Positions 25,380-38,150 of a stretch of 64,000 nucleotides of DNA are shown one piece after another. A model generated the notes under the pieces. It did not search any database. It saw only the letters and a program-made list of their open reading frames with translations, and was not told the origin of the DNA. The position numbers and the translations under genes are program-made. The first letter of the stretch is position 1. Each line of letters starts with the position of its first letter. Source of the stretch: Cliona cf. orientalis. Lineage: Eukaryota > Porifera > Demospongiae > Clionaida > Clionaidae. The stretch covers positions 2,728,001 through 2,792,000 of the forward strand of contig OZ005689.1 in NCBI GenBank assembly GCA_963930775.1. Direction: 5' to 3'.

Positions 25380-26945
25380 CTAATGCCGTTTTTGTATATG
25401 ATGGTAGGCAACATTGTCTTGTGTAGTAACAGTACTGATTGAAGGTAGACGTCCAGTGATGTCTTCATACAATGGTTCATCGTCATCCACTCTCCGTTCT
25501 ACTCTATTCAATTCTACGAAGGTAGCTATTGTAGTATTTGCCGCTTTATTTCTCCTCAAGATAATGGTGATCACTGTTATGGAGACCACTACACAGACGA
25601 TCAGAGCTGCTGCTAGAACTCCAATAGATATTGGGTATGCTACCAGTGTATCAGCATTCGAGTTGTGTCTTCCCTCTGTCTCGGTGGTATCGGAGTTGTA
25701 GGTGCTCTGGTTTTCGAATTCTGTCATATCTAGAGGCACATGTAAGATGCCAGTTGGTGGTGTATTTTGTTCTGTAGCATAGAAGGCAATGCTTATTGGA
25801 TCGCTTGCATTACCAGTGATAGTTTCACAGAGTACAGTCTGTACAGCAAAATTGCAGTCGCTGCCGTTGGTTGGTACATTGGTACAAGTGACATTGGTGT
25901 AGCTGGTGGTAGTGGGGCAGCTGCCACAATTTGATGCTAGGATGTTATAGTGGATAGCAGGACAGTCAGGGGCAACTGGACTCCAGCTGAATGTAAGATC
26001 TCGTGAAACAATATTGGCATTACTAATGCAAAGTTCATTTGGTGGTAGTGGTGGTAACTGACCTGCAGCAGTTGAGTGTGATCAATGGCGAATAGCATAC
26101 AAAAAAATTGATAGCTAACACGCTTTCCGCTCAATGTACGTTACTAGAGTGAAATAATACCTGGAATTCTTGTAGATAACTCGATCGTGATATTCTGACC
26201 AGTCAATGGATCGTAAGAACACATGATAGTCTTTCCAGCAGTTTCTGGAGTGATGATAACATTGAGCTGTGAAGTGTAGTTGTTGCCTTGTTCATCAAGA
26301 CTTCGTCCCACTATAGCTCCATTGTTACACATGCCAGTTGGGCCTCCTTCTGGTGTGAACTGATGATGCTGTAGAAATATCGCATTTTGCTGACAGCCAC
26401 TGAAAGCAGTTCCTGTCCAGAGAGTACCTCCCGTGTTACTTCCCTGAACAGTACACCTGTAGATCAGCTGGTCACCAGGACAGACACACTGATTCACACC
26501 CTCATGACCTAGTATGCCTTCAAGTGTAGCACCTACAAGAAAGCATATTGAAAGTTTTCTCCATGAAATTTTGGGCATGCCACATCCATTTATGCGATCA
26601 GTGAACGTTCCACGAATCCTACTGATCCGTGAAAATTTTCTTCCTCGAAAGTTTCCTGGCTCTACAATACACTTTCTCTTAGTCGAGAGGCCTGTGCTAA
26701 TCTATGGACATTTCTAGTACGCTCTATTAGTCAATGGCCCTGCTGCTTTCCTGAGTCTAAGCCTAATTCCAAATTCATATGTAATTAAGAAAGTGCCGTA
26801 TTAAAACTATTTTTTTCTACTGTACGTGCATGTAAGTGTTGTACTTACTGGGTACAAACTTGTAGAAAAACCATAAGAGAATCAAATTCCCAATAGATCC
26901 ACATTGGACGCTGTGTACGTGATACCTTATTGTAAACTGCACCAT
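25380..26945 (-). CDS. Rec3: Ig-like/FN3-like receptor, YEDI tail
   Basis: Exons 26945-26849, 26532-26161 and 26062-25380, 383 residues. The signal peptide has a core GNLILLWFFYKFV. The Ig-like exon is nearly the same as Rec1's (VCPGDQLIYRCTVQG, TLWTGTAFSGC). The FN3-like exon carries an extra Thr/Asn-rich stalk (MTEFENQSTYNSDTTETEG) before the helix. The tail has LYEDITGRLPS and TQDNVAYHH, so the glycine after the distal tyrosine is replaced by histidine. The stop lies five bases from the transposon-like repeat that ends at 25375, so the 3' flank of this gene has been replaced. Confidence 0.82.
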
Positions 26946-27481
26946 CTCTCCCTTTCTGCAGCCACTCAGCTATATTCTATTAAATAATGATGCTGTAGTA
27001 GTAGTTCCCCAATTGCATATCTCTCCCAAAGAGCTCCTATAATGGTATATTTGTGTACAGTGGCGTATTTATTGCTGAAAGCAAGGAAAATTAATTTGTA
27101 TTAGCATATTATTGATTTCCTATTCTTATTGGTACATGTGTACCATAAACTACATCTATTGATCAAGACATTCGATGATTTCTTCGAACGAGTTGAGTGC
27201 TATCATAAGCACTGATACATTTGTTTAATAATTACACCCACCTGCTTCTGATATCGACACTGTGTACATGTAAGCCTTTTTTAGGGCTGACCTATTGTGT
27301 CAATCTCATATACCATTTTAACAAAGCTGATCATATTCATATGATCTCACCTATTTATTAACAAAAAAACATACTAAACGTACAGAATTGTCTCTTGTAT
27401 GTATGAAATGTGTGCAAATGCCATTGTAGGTACTTGAGTATACAAAATATAGCTTTAAATAGTGGCTCAAACTTTATCTAT
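26946..27481. other. Spacer between Rec3 and Rec4
   Basis: AT-rich, with no gene. From about 27130 it matches the 3' spacers of Rec5, Rec6, Rec7 and Rec16 (landmarks CACCTGCTTCTGAT, GTACATGTAAGCC). Confidence 0.6.
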
Positions 27482-28659
27482 CTATGTAGTAGTAGTTTTT
27501 GTGTGACCATAAGCAATATTATCTCTTGTTTTGATGACACTGACTGAAGGTATGGGCTCTTCATACATTGATTCCATCTGTGTGCTGCTTACTGCTCTGT
27601 TTGTTGGTTGGGAATCAAGAGCGGCTTTAATCTTTATTTTGCTCCTCATCAATATGATGACTATCACTATTAGCAAGGCTGAGATAGTGACAACCGAAAA
27701 TGTTGCTAGAGAGCTGATAGAAGCAATGTATGCAGTATTAGGATAAAAGATGTGTGTGTTTATGCTGATAGGATTGCTGTATTTTCCTATTACTTTTCTA
27801 CAAATCACACTCTGTATGATAAAATTGCATTCATTGTTGTCAGCTGGTACATCAGTACAAGTGACGTTGGTGTGGTTGGTGGTAGTGGGGCAGCTGCCAC
27901 AGTTTGATGCTAGGATGTTGTAGTGGACAGCGGAACAGTCAGGGGCAACTGAGTTCCACTGAAATGTGAGCTGGTTTGGGTGGAAACCAACCTTGCTAAT
28001 GTAAATTTTATCAGGTGAAGAGGAAAAACGTCCTGCATGAGAAAGTTGGATGCTCATGATATGCACAGAAATAATATGATATCAGAACAAGATTCATACC
28101 TGTTTCGTTGATTATTGTCATTCCTACAACGTTAATAGCCGATCCATTGTCATGAGCACATTCAATAGCATCACCTATCAACTCTGGGGTAACTGTTACA
28201 CTAAGCTGTGAAGTGTATGTTCTATTTCCGCCATGGAGACTCCGAGCAATTATTGCACCATTGTTGCAACTTATTTTGATACCTTGTGGGCGATTGAAGT
28301 GACTGTGGGGCAGAACTATTCCTTGATAACCACCAGTACAGTCAACAAACAAGGAGCTTGTAGGCAGTCCTCTGAAAACTGTAGAACCACCATCTCCACC
28401 CATGATGGTGCACTCGTAGATCACAACATCTCCAAGACAAACACATGTAGAATTCGAGATGATAGTAAATTCTCCACAAACTGTATTTCATTGAGTGTGT
28501 CAAAATTCAATAAATAAGCACAAAATACTCACCATTCCATACATGGAGGCAGGTGGACAGATAGAGGTACCAAACACTCAAATGCAGCCAATCCTATGGA
28601 GACAATAGTATTTTTGTAGCCAATTTGAAAATACTCAGCCTAAGCTTAAAGTTTACCAT
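27482..28659 (-). CDS. Rec4: B-type receptor with split start codon
   Basis: Exons 28659-28657 (ATG only), 28593-28533, 28480-28100 and 28032-27482, 331 residues. The signal segment reads DWLHLSVWYLYLSTCL. The B-type Ig-like exon has CTIMGG, then TVFRGLP in place of the usual T-W-T-G, so the core tryptophan is missing. It also has Leu for Pro in the usual C-P-G-D. The FN3-like exon has the B signature FHPNQLTFQWNS and the common NCGSCP core. The tail has MYEEPIPSVSVIKTRDNIAYG. Closest relative: Rec5, with Rec10 and Rec17 in the same subfamily. Confidence 0.8.
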
Positions 28660-29447
28660 AAATATACTGATAGAGATGTTAGCTATTATAAGAAGAATCG
28701 CAAACTTTAATGAGTGATCATCAATTTAGCTGAGAGTATTCTATACACTAAAGTTCTACGATATTGCTTGTGTAGACATATCGTGATCTGGAGACATGCT
28801 ATTAACAATCTGAAAGTAGATATACATGATTGTTGTGGGTATACATTCACTACTGTTATTTATTAACAGTCAACACATGATAATCCTGCATGATACACAA
28901 ATTTTAAACTGTTGAAGCAGCTAGGAGTCATAGTCACAGATAGACCTATAGAAAGTTAATATTGTTTGGAACCTTGCTTAATCGCATGTTGGGGAAAAGC
29001 ATTGTTGTTTCTGTTTAGTGTACCTCAACTACAAATTGAAACGAAGCACGTTGCTAATTTTGCTACACTATGTGAGCCCCCTCCCCCCCCCCCCCCCCCC
29101 CAATCAGAAAATATATGATCAAGTCATGATTGGGATATAAATTCTCCGAACGGGTTCGAGTACTATCATAAACAGATACGTTCATTTAATAATTACTCCC
29201 GCCTGCTTCTGATTTCAATACTGTGTACACGTACATGTATTATGCCCGATTTGGGGCTGGCCAATTTTATGGTATCATGTAACATTTAGTCATATTCATA
29301 AACTTGCAAATGCACTAATTGATTCACAAATTTTTAAAATTAGAGGTGCAAAACTGTCGTTGTCTTTTAATGTGTATAATGTGTGCAGTTTATTAGGTAA
29401 TCGAAGTGCACAGAGCAATGGTTTCTTGTATTCATGTGGCTTTACAT
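28660..29447. other. Spacer between Rec4 and Rec5
   Basis: The part next to Rec4 resembles the upstream block of the other B-type genes up to about 29050, where a C19 run (29083-29101) begins. The rest matches the common 3' spacer type. No gene seen. Confidence 0.6.
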
Positions 29448-30646
29448 CTATATATATGTAGTAGTTTTTGTGTGACCATAAGCAATATTATCTCTTGTGT
29501 TGATGGCACTGACTGAAGGTGTAGGCTCTTCGTACATTGATTCCATCTGTGTGCTGCTTACTACTCTGGTTGTTGCTTGTAGATCAAGAGCAGCTTTATT
29601 ATTTTTTCTGCTCCTCATCAAAATGATGACTATCACTGTTAGCGAGGCCAAGATGCTAACAACCAAAAATGTTGCTAGAGAGCTGATAGAAGCGATGTAT
29701 GCAGTGTTAGTATCTTGCGGATAAAAAGTGTGTGTGTTTATGCTGATGGAATTGCTGAAATTGCCAGTGATATTTCCACAAATCATGGTCTGTAAGGCAA
29801 ACTTGCATTCTTGGTTGTCAGTTGGCACATCAGTACAAGTGACGTTGGTGTTGTTGGTGGTAGTGGGGCAGTTGCCACAGTTTGATGCTAGGATGTTGTA
29901 ATGGACAGCAGGACAGTCAGGGGCAACTGAGTTCCACTGAAATGTGAGCTGGTTTGGGTGGAAACCAACTTTGCTAATATAAATTTTATCAGGTGAAGAG
30001 GAAAAATGTCCTACATGAGGAAGTTGATACTCATGATATACACAGAAATAATATGATTCAGAACAAAAAGATTCACACCTGTATCATTGATTGCAATTCC
30101 TACAACATCGATAATATCCGTTCCATTATCATGAGCACACTCAATTACATCACCTATCAACTCTGGGGTAACAGTTACACTAAGCTGTGAAGTGTATATT
30201 CTATTTCCACCATGGAGACTCCGAGCAATTATTGCACCATTGTTGCAGCTTTTTTTGATACCTTGTGGAAGACTGAAGAGACTATGGGGCAGAACTATTC
30301 TTCCTTGACTACCAGTACAGTCAACAAACAAGGATCTTGTTGGCAGTCCTCTGAAAACTGTAGAACCACCATTTCCACCCATGATGGTGCACTCGTAGAT
30401 CACAACATCTCCAGGACAAATACATGTAGAATTCGAGATGAGAGTAAATATTCCACAAACTGTATTAATTTTTATTGAGTGTGTCAAAATTTAATAAATA
30501 AGCACAAAAACACTCACCAGTTCGTACATGGAGGCAGGTGGACAGAGAGAGGTACCAAATACTCAAATGCAGCCAATTCTATGGAATCAATAGTATTTTT
30601 GTAGCCAATTTGAAAAATTTATCAGCCTAAGCTAAGAGTTTACCAT
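29448..30646 (-). CDS. Rec5: B-type receptor with split start codon
   Basis: Exons 30646-30644 (ATG only), 30578-30518, 30459-30079 and 30010-29448, 335 residues. The signal segment is NWLHLSIWYLSLSTCL. The Ig-like exon has CICPGDVVIYECTIMGG and TVFRGLPT without the core Trp. The FN3-like exon has the FHPNQLTFQWNS start, but NCGNCP instead of NCGSCP. The tail is MYEEPTPSVSAINTRDNIAYG. It is a tandem duplicate of Rec4, including the introns. Confidence 0.8.
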
Positions 30647-31420
30647 AAATATACTGGTTGAGATGTTAGCTATTATAATAAGAATCACAAATTTAATCAA
30701 CCTAGTTGAAAATTCTACATAATTATTGTGATCTGTAGACATGTATTACTAATTGACAAACTGAAAGTAGATATACATGATTATTGTGGGTATACATGCA
30801 CTACTATTGTTTATCAACAGTCAGCACGTGATAAGCCTGCATGATACACTATTTCATGTAGCTACTGCAGCTGCCAAGATTCATAGTCACAGATAGACCT
30901 AATAAGTCAACATTGTTTGGAACCTTGCTTAATCACATGTTGGGAAAAGCATTGTTGTTTCTGTTTAGTGTACCTCAACTACAAATTGAAATGAAGCACT
31001 ATCATGCAAACCCTTAGCACATTGCAATAGCCTAACATACAATTTGCAAATATTTTATGCAAGCTAAGCCAGCATGCAACTATAAGCTATAGCTTTCCAG
31101 GTGAAAAGGAACGCGTGCGCGCACGGTTTATTGTCAATAATACACTATTTTTGTGCCAAAAGTTCGCACGGATTACCACATGATACCACCCCCAAACTGT
31201 TGATATATTTCCGTTACAATCAAAAGAAAGCACTTCCATTCTGTGTGTGTTCAACCTTCAGTTACTAAGCTTCAAGGACCCTGAGTATCGCCTGCTACAA
31301 GCTTGCTTCAACGTCGAAACACCCATCATCATTACTTTTTGAACCACTTACACCTGGCAGTGTGCATTTTGGCGTGACCGGACTTTGAACGGTCAGTGTT
31401 CCGCAGATATCCACGTTGTA
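30647..31420. repeat. Upstream block of B-type genes, copy 1
   Basis: Sequence upstream of Rec5 that recurs upstream of Rec10 (41366-42137) and Rec17 (55744-56540). Landmarks: GCAAGCTAAGCCAGCATGCA, AAGGACCCTGAGTATC and GCTTGCTTCAACGTCGAAAC. It may hold the promoter of the subfamily or an older repeat carried along by duplication. Confidence 0.7.
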
Positions 31421-32021
31421 CCCACCAATGCTCGCACTAACCGCACTCTTGCGCGGTGGTAGAGTGACACAAGCACAGTATGTAGTCATTCTACCGAAAC
31501 GTTGTTCTACTATATACTTATCCTAATCTAAGTACTCTTGGTACATGCAGATCATAAAGAACTTGTGTATATTGATTGTGACATAAAATTTGCTATCACA
31601 ATTATAGTAATATTATTAACTTTTGGTATTATTACTTTCCAAAATTTAATAAGCCAAGTGTTTTTGTAAGCATTGATATGCATGTTTACCCACCATACAT
31701 ATCGAGTGCTATCATAAACAATTATGTTTGTATAATAATTACACCCTCCTGCTTCTGATTTTGATAACTGTGTACATGTATAAGCCTGTTTTGAGGCTGG
31801 TGGTATCATGTAATAATATTACTTTGTTAAACCTGGTCATATTTATAACCTTGCAAATGCACTAATTAAATCAAAAATCCATGAAATTAGATGTGCAAAT
31901 TATCATTGTCTCTTGTATAGTAAGAAAATGAATGTATACAGTCAAGGTCGTATAGTTCAGTTTATTCAGTAATCGAAGTGCACAGAGCGATGGTTTCTTG
32001 TGTGCATGTGGCTTTATCTAT
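31421..32021. other. Spacer, 3' side of Rec6
   Basis: AT-rich common 3' spacer type (CACCCTCCTGCTTCTGAT). No gene seen. Confidence 0.55.
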
Positions 32022-33155
32022 CTATGTAGTAGTTGTTTTTGTGTGGCCGTAAGCAATATTATCTCTTGTCTTGATGGCACTGACTGAAGGTATAGGCTCT
32101 TCATACATTGATTCCATCTGTGTGTTGCTTTCTGCTCTGTTTGTTGCTTGGGAATCAAGAGCTGCTTTAATCCTTATTCTGCTTCTCATCAGAATGATAA
32201 CTATCACTATTAGCAAGGCAGAGATGCTACCAATCGAAAATGTTGCTATAGAACTGATAGACACAATGTATGCAGTATTGGTACCTCGAGGATAAAAGGT
32301 GTGTATGTTCGGATTGCTGAAATTGCCAGTGATATTTCCACAAACCACAGTCTGTATGGCAAAATTGCATTCATTGTTATCAGCTGGTACATTAGTACAA
32401 GTGACATTGGTGTGGTTGGTGGTAGTGGGGCAGCTGCCACAGTTTGATGCTAGGATGTTGTAGTGGACAGCAGGACAGTCAGGGGCAACTGGACTCCAGC
32501 TGAATGTTAGTTGTCGTAGCGTTAAGTCAACATTACTGATTCCTAGTGTGTTGGGTGGCAAGAGTGGCCCTATTGTGTTGAGTATCAGTGATTAAGCAAA
32601 GACATGAAGTTGCAAGTGTCAAACCTGTTATTGTAGGAATTGTTAAAGTGAAGAGGCGGTTGATACGAAGCCCATTATCACTACCACATTCAATGGTCTT
32701 TCCAACTGTGTCAGGTGTGACAGAGACATTGAGTTGTGAAGTGTAGTTGTTGCCCTCAATGCTAAGGCTCCTGGCCACTATAGCTCCATTGTTACACGTC
32801 CCAGAAGTTCCAGTATCAAAGCGACTGTGAATCAATATTATCTTATTATACTTGAATGAACAATTAAAAGCTGATCCAGTCCAGATAGTGACTCCTCCTC
32901 CTCCCGTAACAGTACACTCGTATGATAAGGTATCACCAGGACAGACACATCCACTGGTAAGAACTGCATCAATAAATTTCGCATTTCTATCGGCACATAT
33001 ATTTGCATTAAGCGTCATACTGAGTGCATTCGTTTCGGTGTGCATAATTATATAGCAAATACTTGAACTACCAAGTATCACTGACCTGATCCTGATCCGG
33101 CTGATTGCCTGCAGTAGTTGAGGAAGAGCACTGAAAGAATAGGTAGCCTTATCAT
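32022..33155 (-). CDS. Rec6: A-type receptor
   Basis: Exons 33155-33086, 32963-32625 and 32569-32022, 318 residues. The signal peptide is MIRLPILSVLFLNYC followed by RQSAGSGSG. Unlike its relatives it lacks the MATxTEL extension, because the upstream ATG is replaced. The Ig-like exon has GCVCPGDTLSYECTVTGGGG and VTIWTGSAFNC with the tryptophan kept. The last exon has LRQLTFSWSPVAPDCP, the NCGSCP core, a membrane helix (ISALLIVIVIILM) and the tail MYEEPIPSVSAIKTRDNIAYG. Confidence 0.82.
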
Positions 33156-33510
33156 TACTAGTCAACGGAGCTCTGTCGCAGTATTTACTGCATGTACACT
33201 GTTAGAAATAGTTTCAGTCAACACCCTCTGTTTCGTGTGTTCTATAGCACTGAAACAGTGTGTTGCACAGCACTTTGTGTGTTCTCTAGGGATTGTTTTG
33301 TTCTTCTGTAACATGCAAAAAATTTTATTTTCAATATCGAAATGGTTCCAATAACAACATTACAACAATAACTTGTTCAAAAGAATTGGCATGTATGGGT
33401 GGGGTGACCATGATTATTCAGATATACACAATTAAGGACAATGAAAACAGATGGAGATAAGCATAAAAGAGAAAGAGATCTGTATGAGAAAGAGGTATAA
33501 GGGTGTGAAA

Positions 33511-33850
33511 CTCACCAGATTAACATGTGTTTGGTTATATTATGAGGCCAAGTTATAGGCAGCAGGTGGTAGCTGTATCAGGTATAAATGAGAGAAAATC
33601 TTTATGCACTAGACAAGCAGGGAAGAATCTCAACAAGAGAGGGAAGAGAAAGAGAAAAGTGGGGAGGGAGGGAGGGAGAGAGAGAAAGGAAGGGGAGAGA
33701 GATGTTGGGTATGAAACTTACCAGATCAGCCTGTTTGGTGGTGTGGCACTCCAGAATTACAAGCAGCAGGTGGCAACTGTACCATACAATGAGAGACAAT
33801 CACCTTATGCACTTTAATTATGACAGAAGGAAAGAGAACCTCAGTATGCA
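33511..33850. repeat. Diverged tandem duplication, period about 205
   Basis: ACTCACCAGATTAACATGTG at 33511 and ACTTACCAGATCAGCCTGT at 33716, each followed by GCAGCAGGTGG and then by ATGAGAGA and TTATGCACT. The two units differ at many sites, so the duplication is not recent. Confidence 0.65.
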
Positions 33851-34106
33851 TAATATAGCATTCTAACTTGATAGCATCGGCAGCTGCATCATTTATGTGG
33901 TAGCAGCCTGGGAGAGAAACTTTATGTCGCTTTATAAATATGGCCTTAAAGTAGAGAAGCATGTGAGTCCCCCCACCCCCAAATATGTCCATTTAATAAT
34001 TACACCCACCTGCTTCTGATTTTGATGCTATGTACATGTATATATAAGCCTGTTTTGGGTCTGGCCAATTTTATTGTATCATGTAACAACCTGGTCATAT
34101 TCATAA

Positions 34107-34268
34107 CAGTGTTCTTCCCAAGCAAAATTCAAGGCATGATGGGAGGGTATAGTTTGGGTGTGGAGCCTGTGGCCACAGCAAAACAGATTATCCCTATTCC
34201 CACATCTATTTGAAAGGAACCTCTGAACTGAAGGCTTATTGGGCCAACATGCCTTAGGGAGAACACTG
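34107..34268. mobile_element. MITE with CAGTGTTCTYCCC ends and CATAA target duplication
   Basis: The left end CAGTGTTCTTCCC and right end GGGAGAACACTG are inverted repeats. CATAA flanks both sides (34102-34106 and 34269-34273). The paralogous spacer at 52828 reads TTCATAATCTT without any insert, so the empty site is seen directly. Confidence 0.85.
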
Positions 34269-34446
34269 CATAATCTTGCAAATATACACTAATAATAATA
34301 GATTCATAAATTTGATGTGAAAAATTGACATTATCTCATGTATTTTATAAGAATTAATGTGTGCAGTCAAGGGCTATCGTAGTGCAATTTATTAGGTAAT
34401 CGAAATGTACAGAGCAAAGGTTTCTTGTGTGCTTGTGGCTTGAAAT

Positions 34447-35287
34447 CTATGTAGTAGTTGTTTTTGTGTGACCATAGGCAATATTATCTCTTGTCTTGAT
34501 GTCACTGACTGAAGGTGTAGGATCTTCATACATTGATTCCATCTGTATGCTGCTTTCTGCTCTGTTTGTTGCTTGGGAATCAAGAGCAGTTTTAATCCTT
34601 ATTCTGCTTCTCATCAAAATGATAACTATCACTATTACCAAGGCAGAGATGCTAACAATCGAAAATGTTGCTAAAGAACTGATAGACACAATGTATGCAG
34701 TGTTGGTACCTCAAGGATAAAAGGTGCGTGTGTTCATGCCGATTAGATTGCTGAAGTTGCCAGTGATATTTCCACGAACCACAGTCTGTACGGCAAACTT
34801 GCATTCATTGTTGTCAGCTGGTACATCAGTGCAAGTGACAGTGGTGTAGGGTGTGGTAGTGGGGCAGCTGCCACAGTTTGATGCTAGGATGTTGTAATGG
34901 ACAGCAGGGCAGTCAGTGGCAACTGGACTCCAGCTGAATGTTAGTTATCTTAGTGATAAGTCAGCATTACCAATTCCTAGTGTATTGGGTGGCAAGAGTG
35001 GCCCTCCACTCGTATGACAAGGTGTCACCAGGACAGACACATCCACTGGTAAGAACTGCATCAATAAATTTGTAATGTACATTTTCATTAAGAATTACTG
35101 AATGATTCAATGTGCTTAAGTTAACTGTAAGGCTGATCCTACCTATGATAGCTACAAGCAAGCACTTAGCTACCAATTAACACTGACCTGATTCTGATCC
35201 AGTTGATTGTCTGAAGTAGATGATAGAGAGCACTAAATAGGTGGGTAGCCTTGCCATTAGTTGTCGGAGCTCTGTCATAGTAGCCAT
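34447..35287 (-). pseudogene. Rec7: broken A-type receptor
   Basis: The signal exon 35287-35188 is intact (MATMTELRQLMARLP). The Ig-like exon starts normally at GCVCPGDTLSYE but is joined by a deletion straight into the start of the FN3-like exon (near 35005), losing most of the Ig-like domain and the intron between them. The FN3-like frame then meets stops (near 34948 and 34714). Only the membrane and tail part (MYEDPTPSVSDIKTRDNIAYG) remains open. This is a host receptor pseudogene. Confidence 0.8.
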
Positions 35288-35956
35288 AATAGAAATGGTT
35301 AGCTAATTCTTTACAGCTTTGGTTTCTAGTGAACAACTGTTTATACATTGTGTATGTATGTATGTGCGTGATTGCTTAGGTATGCATACAGTGCAGATCT
35401 GTAAGTACATATTATATGCACGTGTATTACATGTGTGTTGGGATTTTCAAAAAGTTTTGTTGTGTGCCAGTTTATTTTGTAAACTTTGGTAAGAGTTGAT
35501 AATAGGACCTTCTTCATATTGTATTTTTGTTTGTGGGTTATTGTCAGTCTCTTCACAACCTTTAGTTACTTTAGCACCAAGGGCTTGAACCACTCATACA
35601 TGGCTGACTTGGATATTAAAAAGGGACACATAGCAGCAATGTAAGGAACAGACAGAATGTTTTGATTCAAGAGCCTTTATCAGCTATATTATAAGAGATA
35701 ATGTGCAAAATAAATAATTGGATATGTGTACTACTTCAAATGTGAACTCTCTTGGTATAAAAGCATGTAACATGAATCAATACGTGTGATGAACACATAA
35801 AAAGAAAACAACCTAAGATAAGTACATGTAGATTTGATGCAGGGTGTGTATTTTTGTAAGCGTGCACGACCAGCATGCAATGTAGTTGTTATTGATGTAT
35901 GTTTCCCAAAGATCATGAAGTAAGCATATATGTAAATGTGAAATGAAGAAAAGCAT
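35288..35956. other. Spacer between Rec7 and Rec8
   Basis: AT-rich. The part near Rec7 resembles the sequence upstream of Rec14 (GTATGTATGTGCGTGATTGC). No gene seen. Confidence 0.55.
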
Positions 35957-37228
35957 CTACTTGGGAGTAATCACTGATACTGTTGTGTCACCATATGCAA
36001 CATTATCTTTTGTTTTGATGGCAGTAACTGAATGGGGACCGGTTACATCTTCATACATAGATTCTGTGTGTATGCTTCTGCCAATCCGTTGTGGTAATTC
36101 TGAAGTGTCTTTAATCTTTGCTTTGCTTCTTCTCAGAATTATTGCTATCACTATTGAGGAGACGGCAATACTGACAATCAGTGCTGTTGCTAGAGAGCTG
36201 GTGGATATTACATATACTGTGTTAGTATTGAACGATTCCCTGCCAAGTGTGTCTATAAGAGAGATATTTACTGTTATTGGTTGACTTTGAGCACCATAAA
36301 AATTTCCACAGGCCACAGTCTGTACAACAAATATGCATGTGCCACAATCATCAGTTGGTATGTCAGTACAAGTGACATTGGTGTAGTTGGTGGTAGTGGG
36401 GCAGCTGCCACAGTTTGATGCTAGGATGTTATAGTGGATAGCAGGACAGTCAGAGGCAACTGGACTCCAGCTGAAAGTAAACTCTTTTATGATGAAATTA
36501 GCATTGCTAATATGAAGGTTATTAGGTGATGGAAGTAAACCTGGAATACCGAAATAAGCATTTAGAATTTGGTCAGTGCTATAGTATATACATGTATTAT
36601 ATTAGGTGCACACCCTAGTAATACCTGGAATTTGTGTAGAGAACTGACTCGCATTACTACTTGTGCCGTCACCCATGCCATCGTATAAACATATAATGCT
36701 TTTTCCGGCTACATTAGGTACGATAGTAACATTGAGTTGTGAAGTATAGAGGTTGTCTTGTACAGAGAAGCCTTGTGCCACTGTAGCTCCATTGTTGCAG
36801 CTTCTGATTGCTCTGTCTGGATCAGTGAAACGTCGATGAAGCAGGACTATCTCGTCGCTTGGACAGTTAAGAGCTGTTCCAGTCCAAATTGTAGCTCCTC
36901 CAGGGTCACCCATGACTGTACACTCATAGGTCAGAGTCTGATCAAGGCAATTACATGAACTTGTAGACACAAGTTGAAGGCTTCCTGATATGACGCCTGC
37001 AGGGGAAAGTGGACTCAGAAATCAAAATTTCACAACTACTGTACATTCACTAAACTTGTTCTCCCTCAATATTCTACTACATCTAATATGTCCAGGTTTT
37101 ACCAGTCCACTTACGTTGTCCTAGGTTTTCAAGAAAGTAGAGAAGGAACAATATTGGTGATCTGTGTAGCCTATACTGTAGCAGAGAGTGACAACATAGT
37201 CCAGCTCAATAGCAAATGAACTTACCAT
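35957..37228 (-). CDS. Rec8: receptor with split start codon, YEDV tail
   Basis: Exons 37228-37226 (ATG only, followed by GTAAGT), 37175-37115, 36996-36625 and 36540-35957, 339 residues. The second exon gives the signal segment YRLHRSPILFLLYFLENLGQ. The Ig-like exon has SCNCLDQTLTYECTVMG (C-L-D-Q instead of C-P-G-D) and ATIWTGTALNC. The last exon has NCGSCP, the membrane helix (LIVSIAVSSIVIAIIL) and the tail MYEDVTGPHSVTAIKTKDNV followed by AYGD. It is the most divergent gene of the array and the only one outside subfamily B that I find with the ATG-only exon. Confidence 0.82.
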
Positions 37229-38150
37229 GCCTTGTGCTAGGATCAAGAGTATTCCCTTCTTGCAATTGATACGCTATCTAGAGTATTTAGTCTGATGATG
37301 CTGTTTTCCCAAATGAATGCTACTGTGTGTTATTGTTTACTTAAACAATTTATAAGGCATCTGTTAAACAGTGTATACAAGGCATCTGTTTTCCGGGATA
37401 CAATTCTGAATTATATTACCAATTTGGAATCATACATTGTCCTATTTTTTAGTCAATATGTATACATTCAAGATAGGAAGAGAAGACAATATTGTACTTG
37501 CCATAATATGTTCTGTGTGTGATTCTAATGAACTAGAAATTCAAGCATTGAACAATGAGAGCACAATCTAGTTAATAGTGTACTTGTACTTGGATGTGTA
37601 CAAATCTTGTGTACCAATTACAAGTATTACAAGTGAAATAGGCACCTGAGTTTGTGTATGTATACTATTGGCCTGTGATAGTGAGGTTGTATGTTGAATT
37701 TGGATAAATAGCACTCTAAAACGATCATGATAATATTATGATCTCTATCTCTATGCATGATCTTAAGGAGTTACTAGGTCTTTGGTAACGGCAAGTGTGC
37801 AAGATAGAAATATCACCTAAGACAGGGTATAATCTCATACATGATAATCTTTTAGCTGTCTCACATTGTGTACACTTGATAGGCAGTATTCCCAAAAAAT
37901 ATCACCTAAGGCAGGGTATAATTTCATGCTCGATAATGATTTTCTAGCTGTCACATATTGTGTACACTTGATAGGAAATTCTCTGCTTCTCAATTAATAA
38001 GACATTTTGCAATGACTGAGACATAATGCATTACCTATATTTGATGGCTATTCTATGTGTACGTATATTAAGTAGAGTACATATATAATATTATGATAGT
38101 TTTATTTAATTATGGGTTTGCATCATAATAGAGGCATTTGTCTGTGACTT
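37229..38150. other. Spacer between Rec8 and Rec9
   Basis: It matches the spacer at 61532-62395 (landmarks TTTTCCCAAATGAA, AAGGCATCTGTTTT, TACACTTGATAGGAAATTCT), so the Rec8/Rec9 and Rec20/Rec21 junctions share ancestry. No gene seen. Confidence 0.65.

Larger units (their letters stand above)
33156..34446. other. Spacer between Rec6 and Rec7
   Basis: No gene supported. It contains a 205-base direct duplication (33511-33850) with purine-rich GGGAGGGAGGGAGAGAG tracts, and an inserted MITE (34107-34268). Confidence 0.6.
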
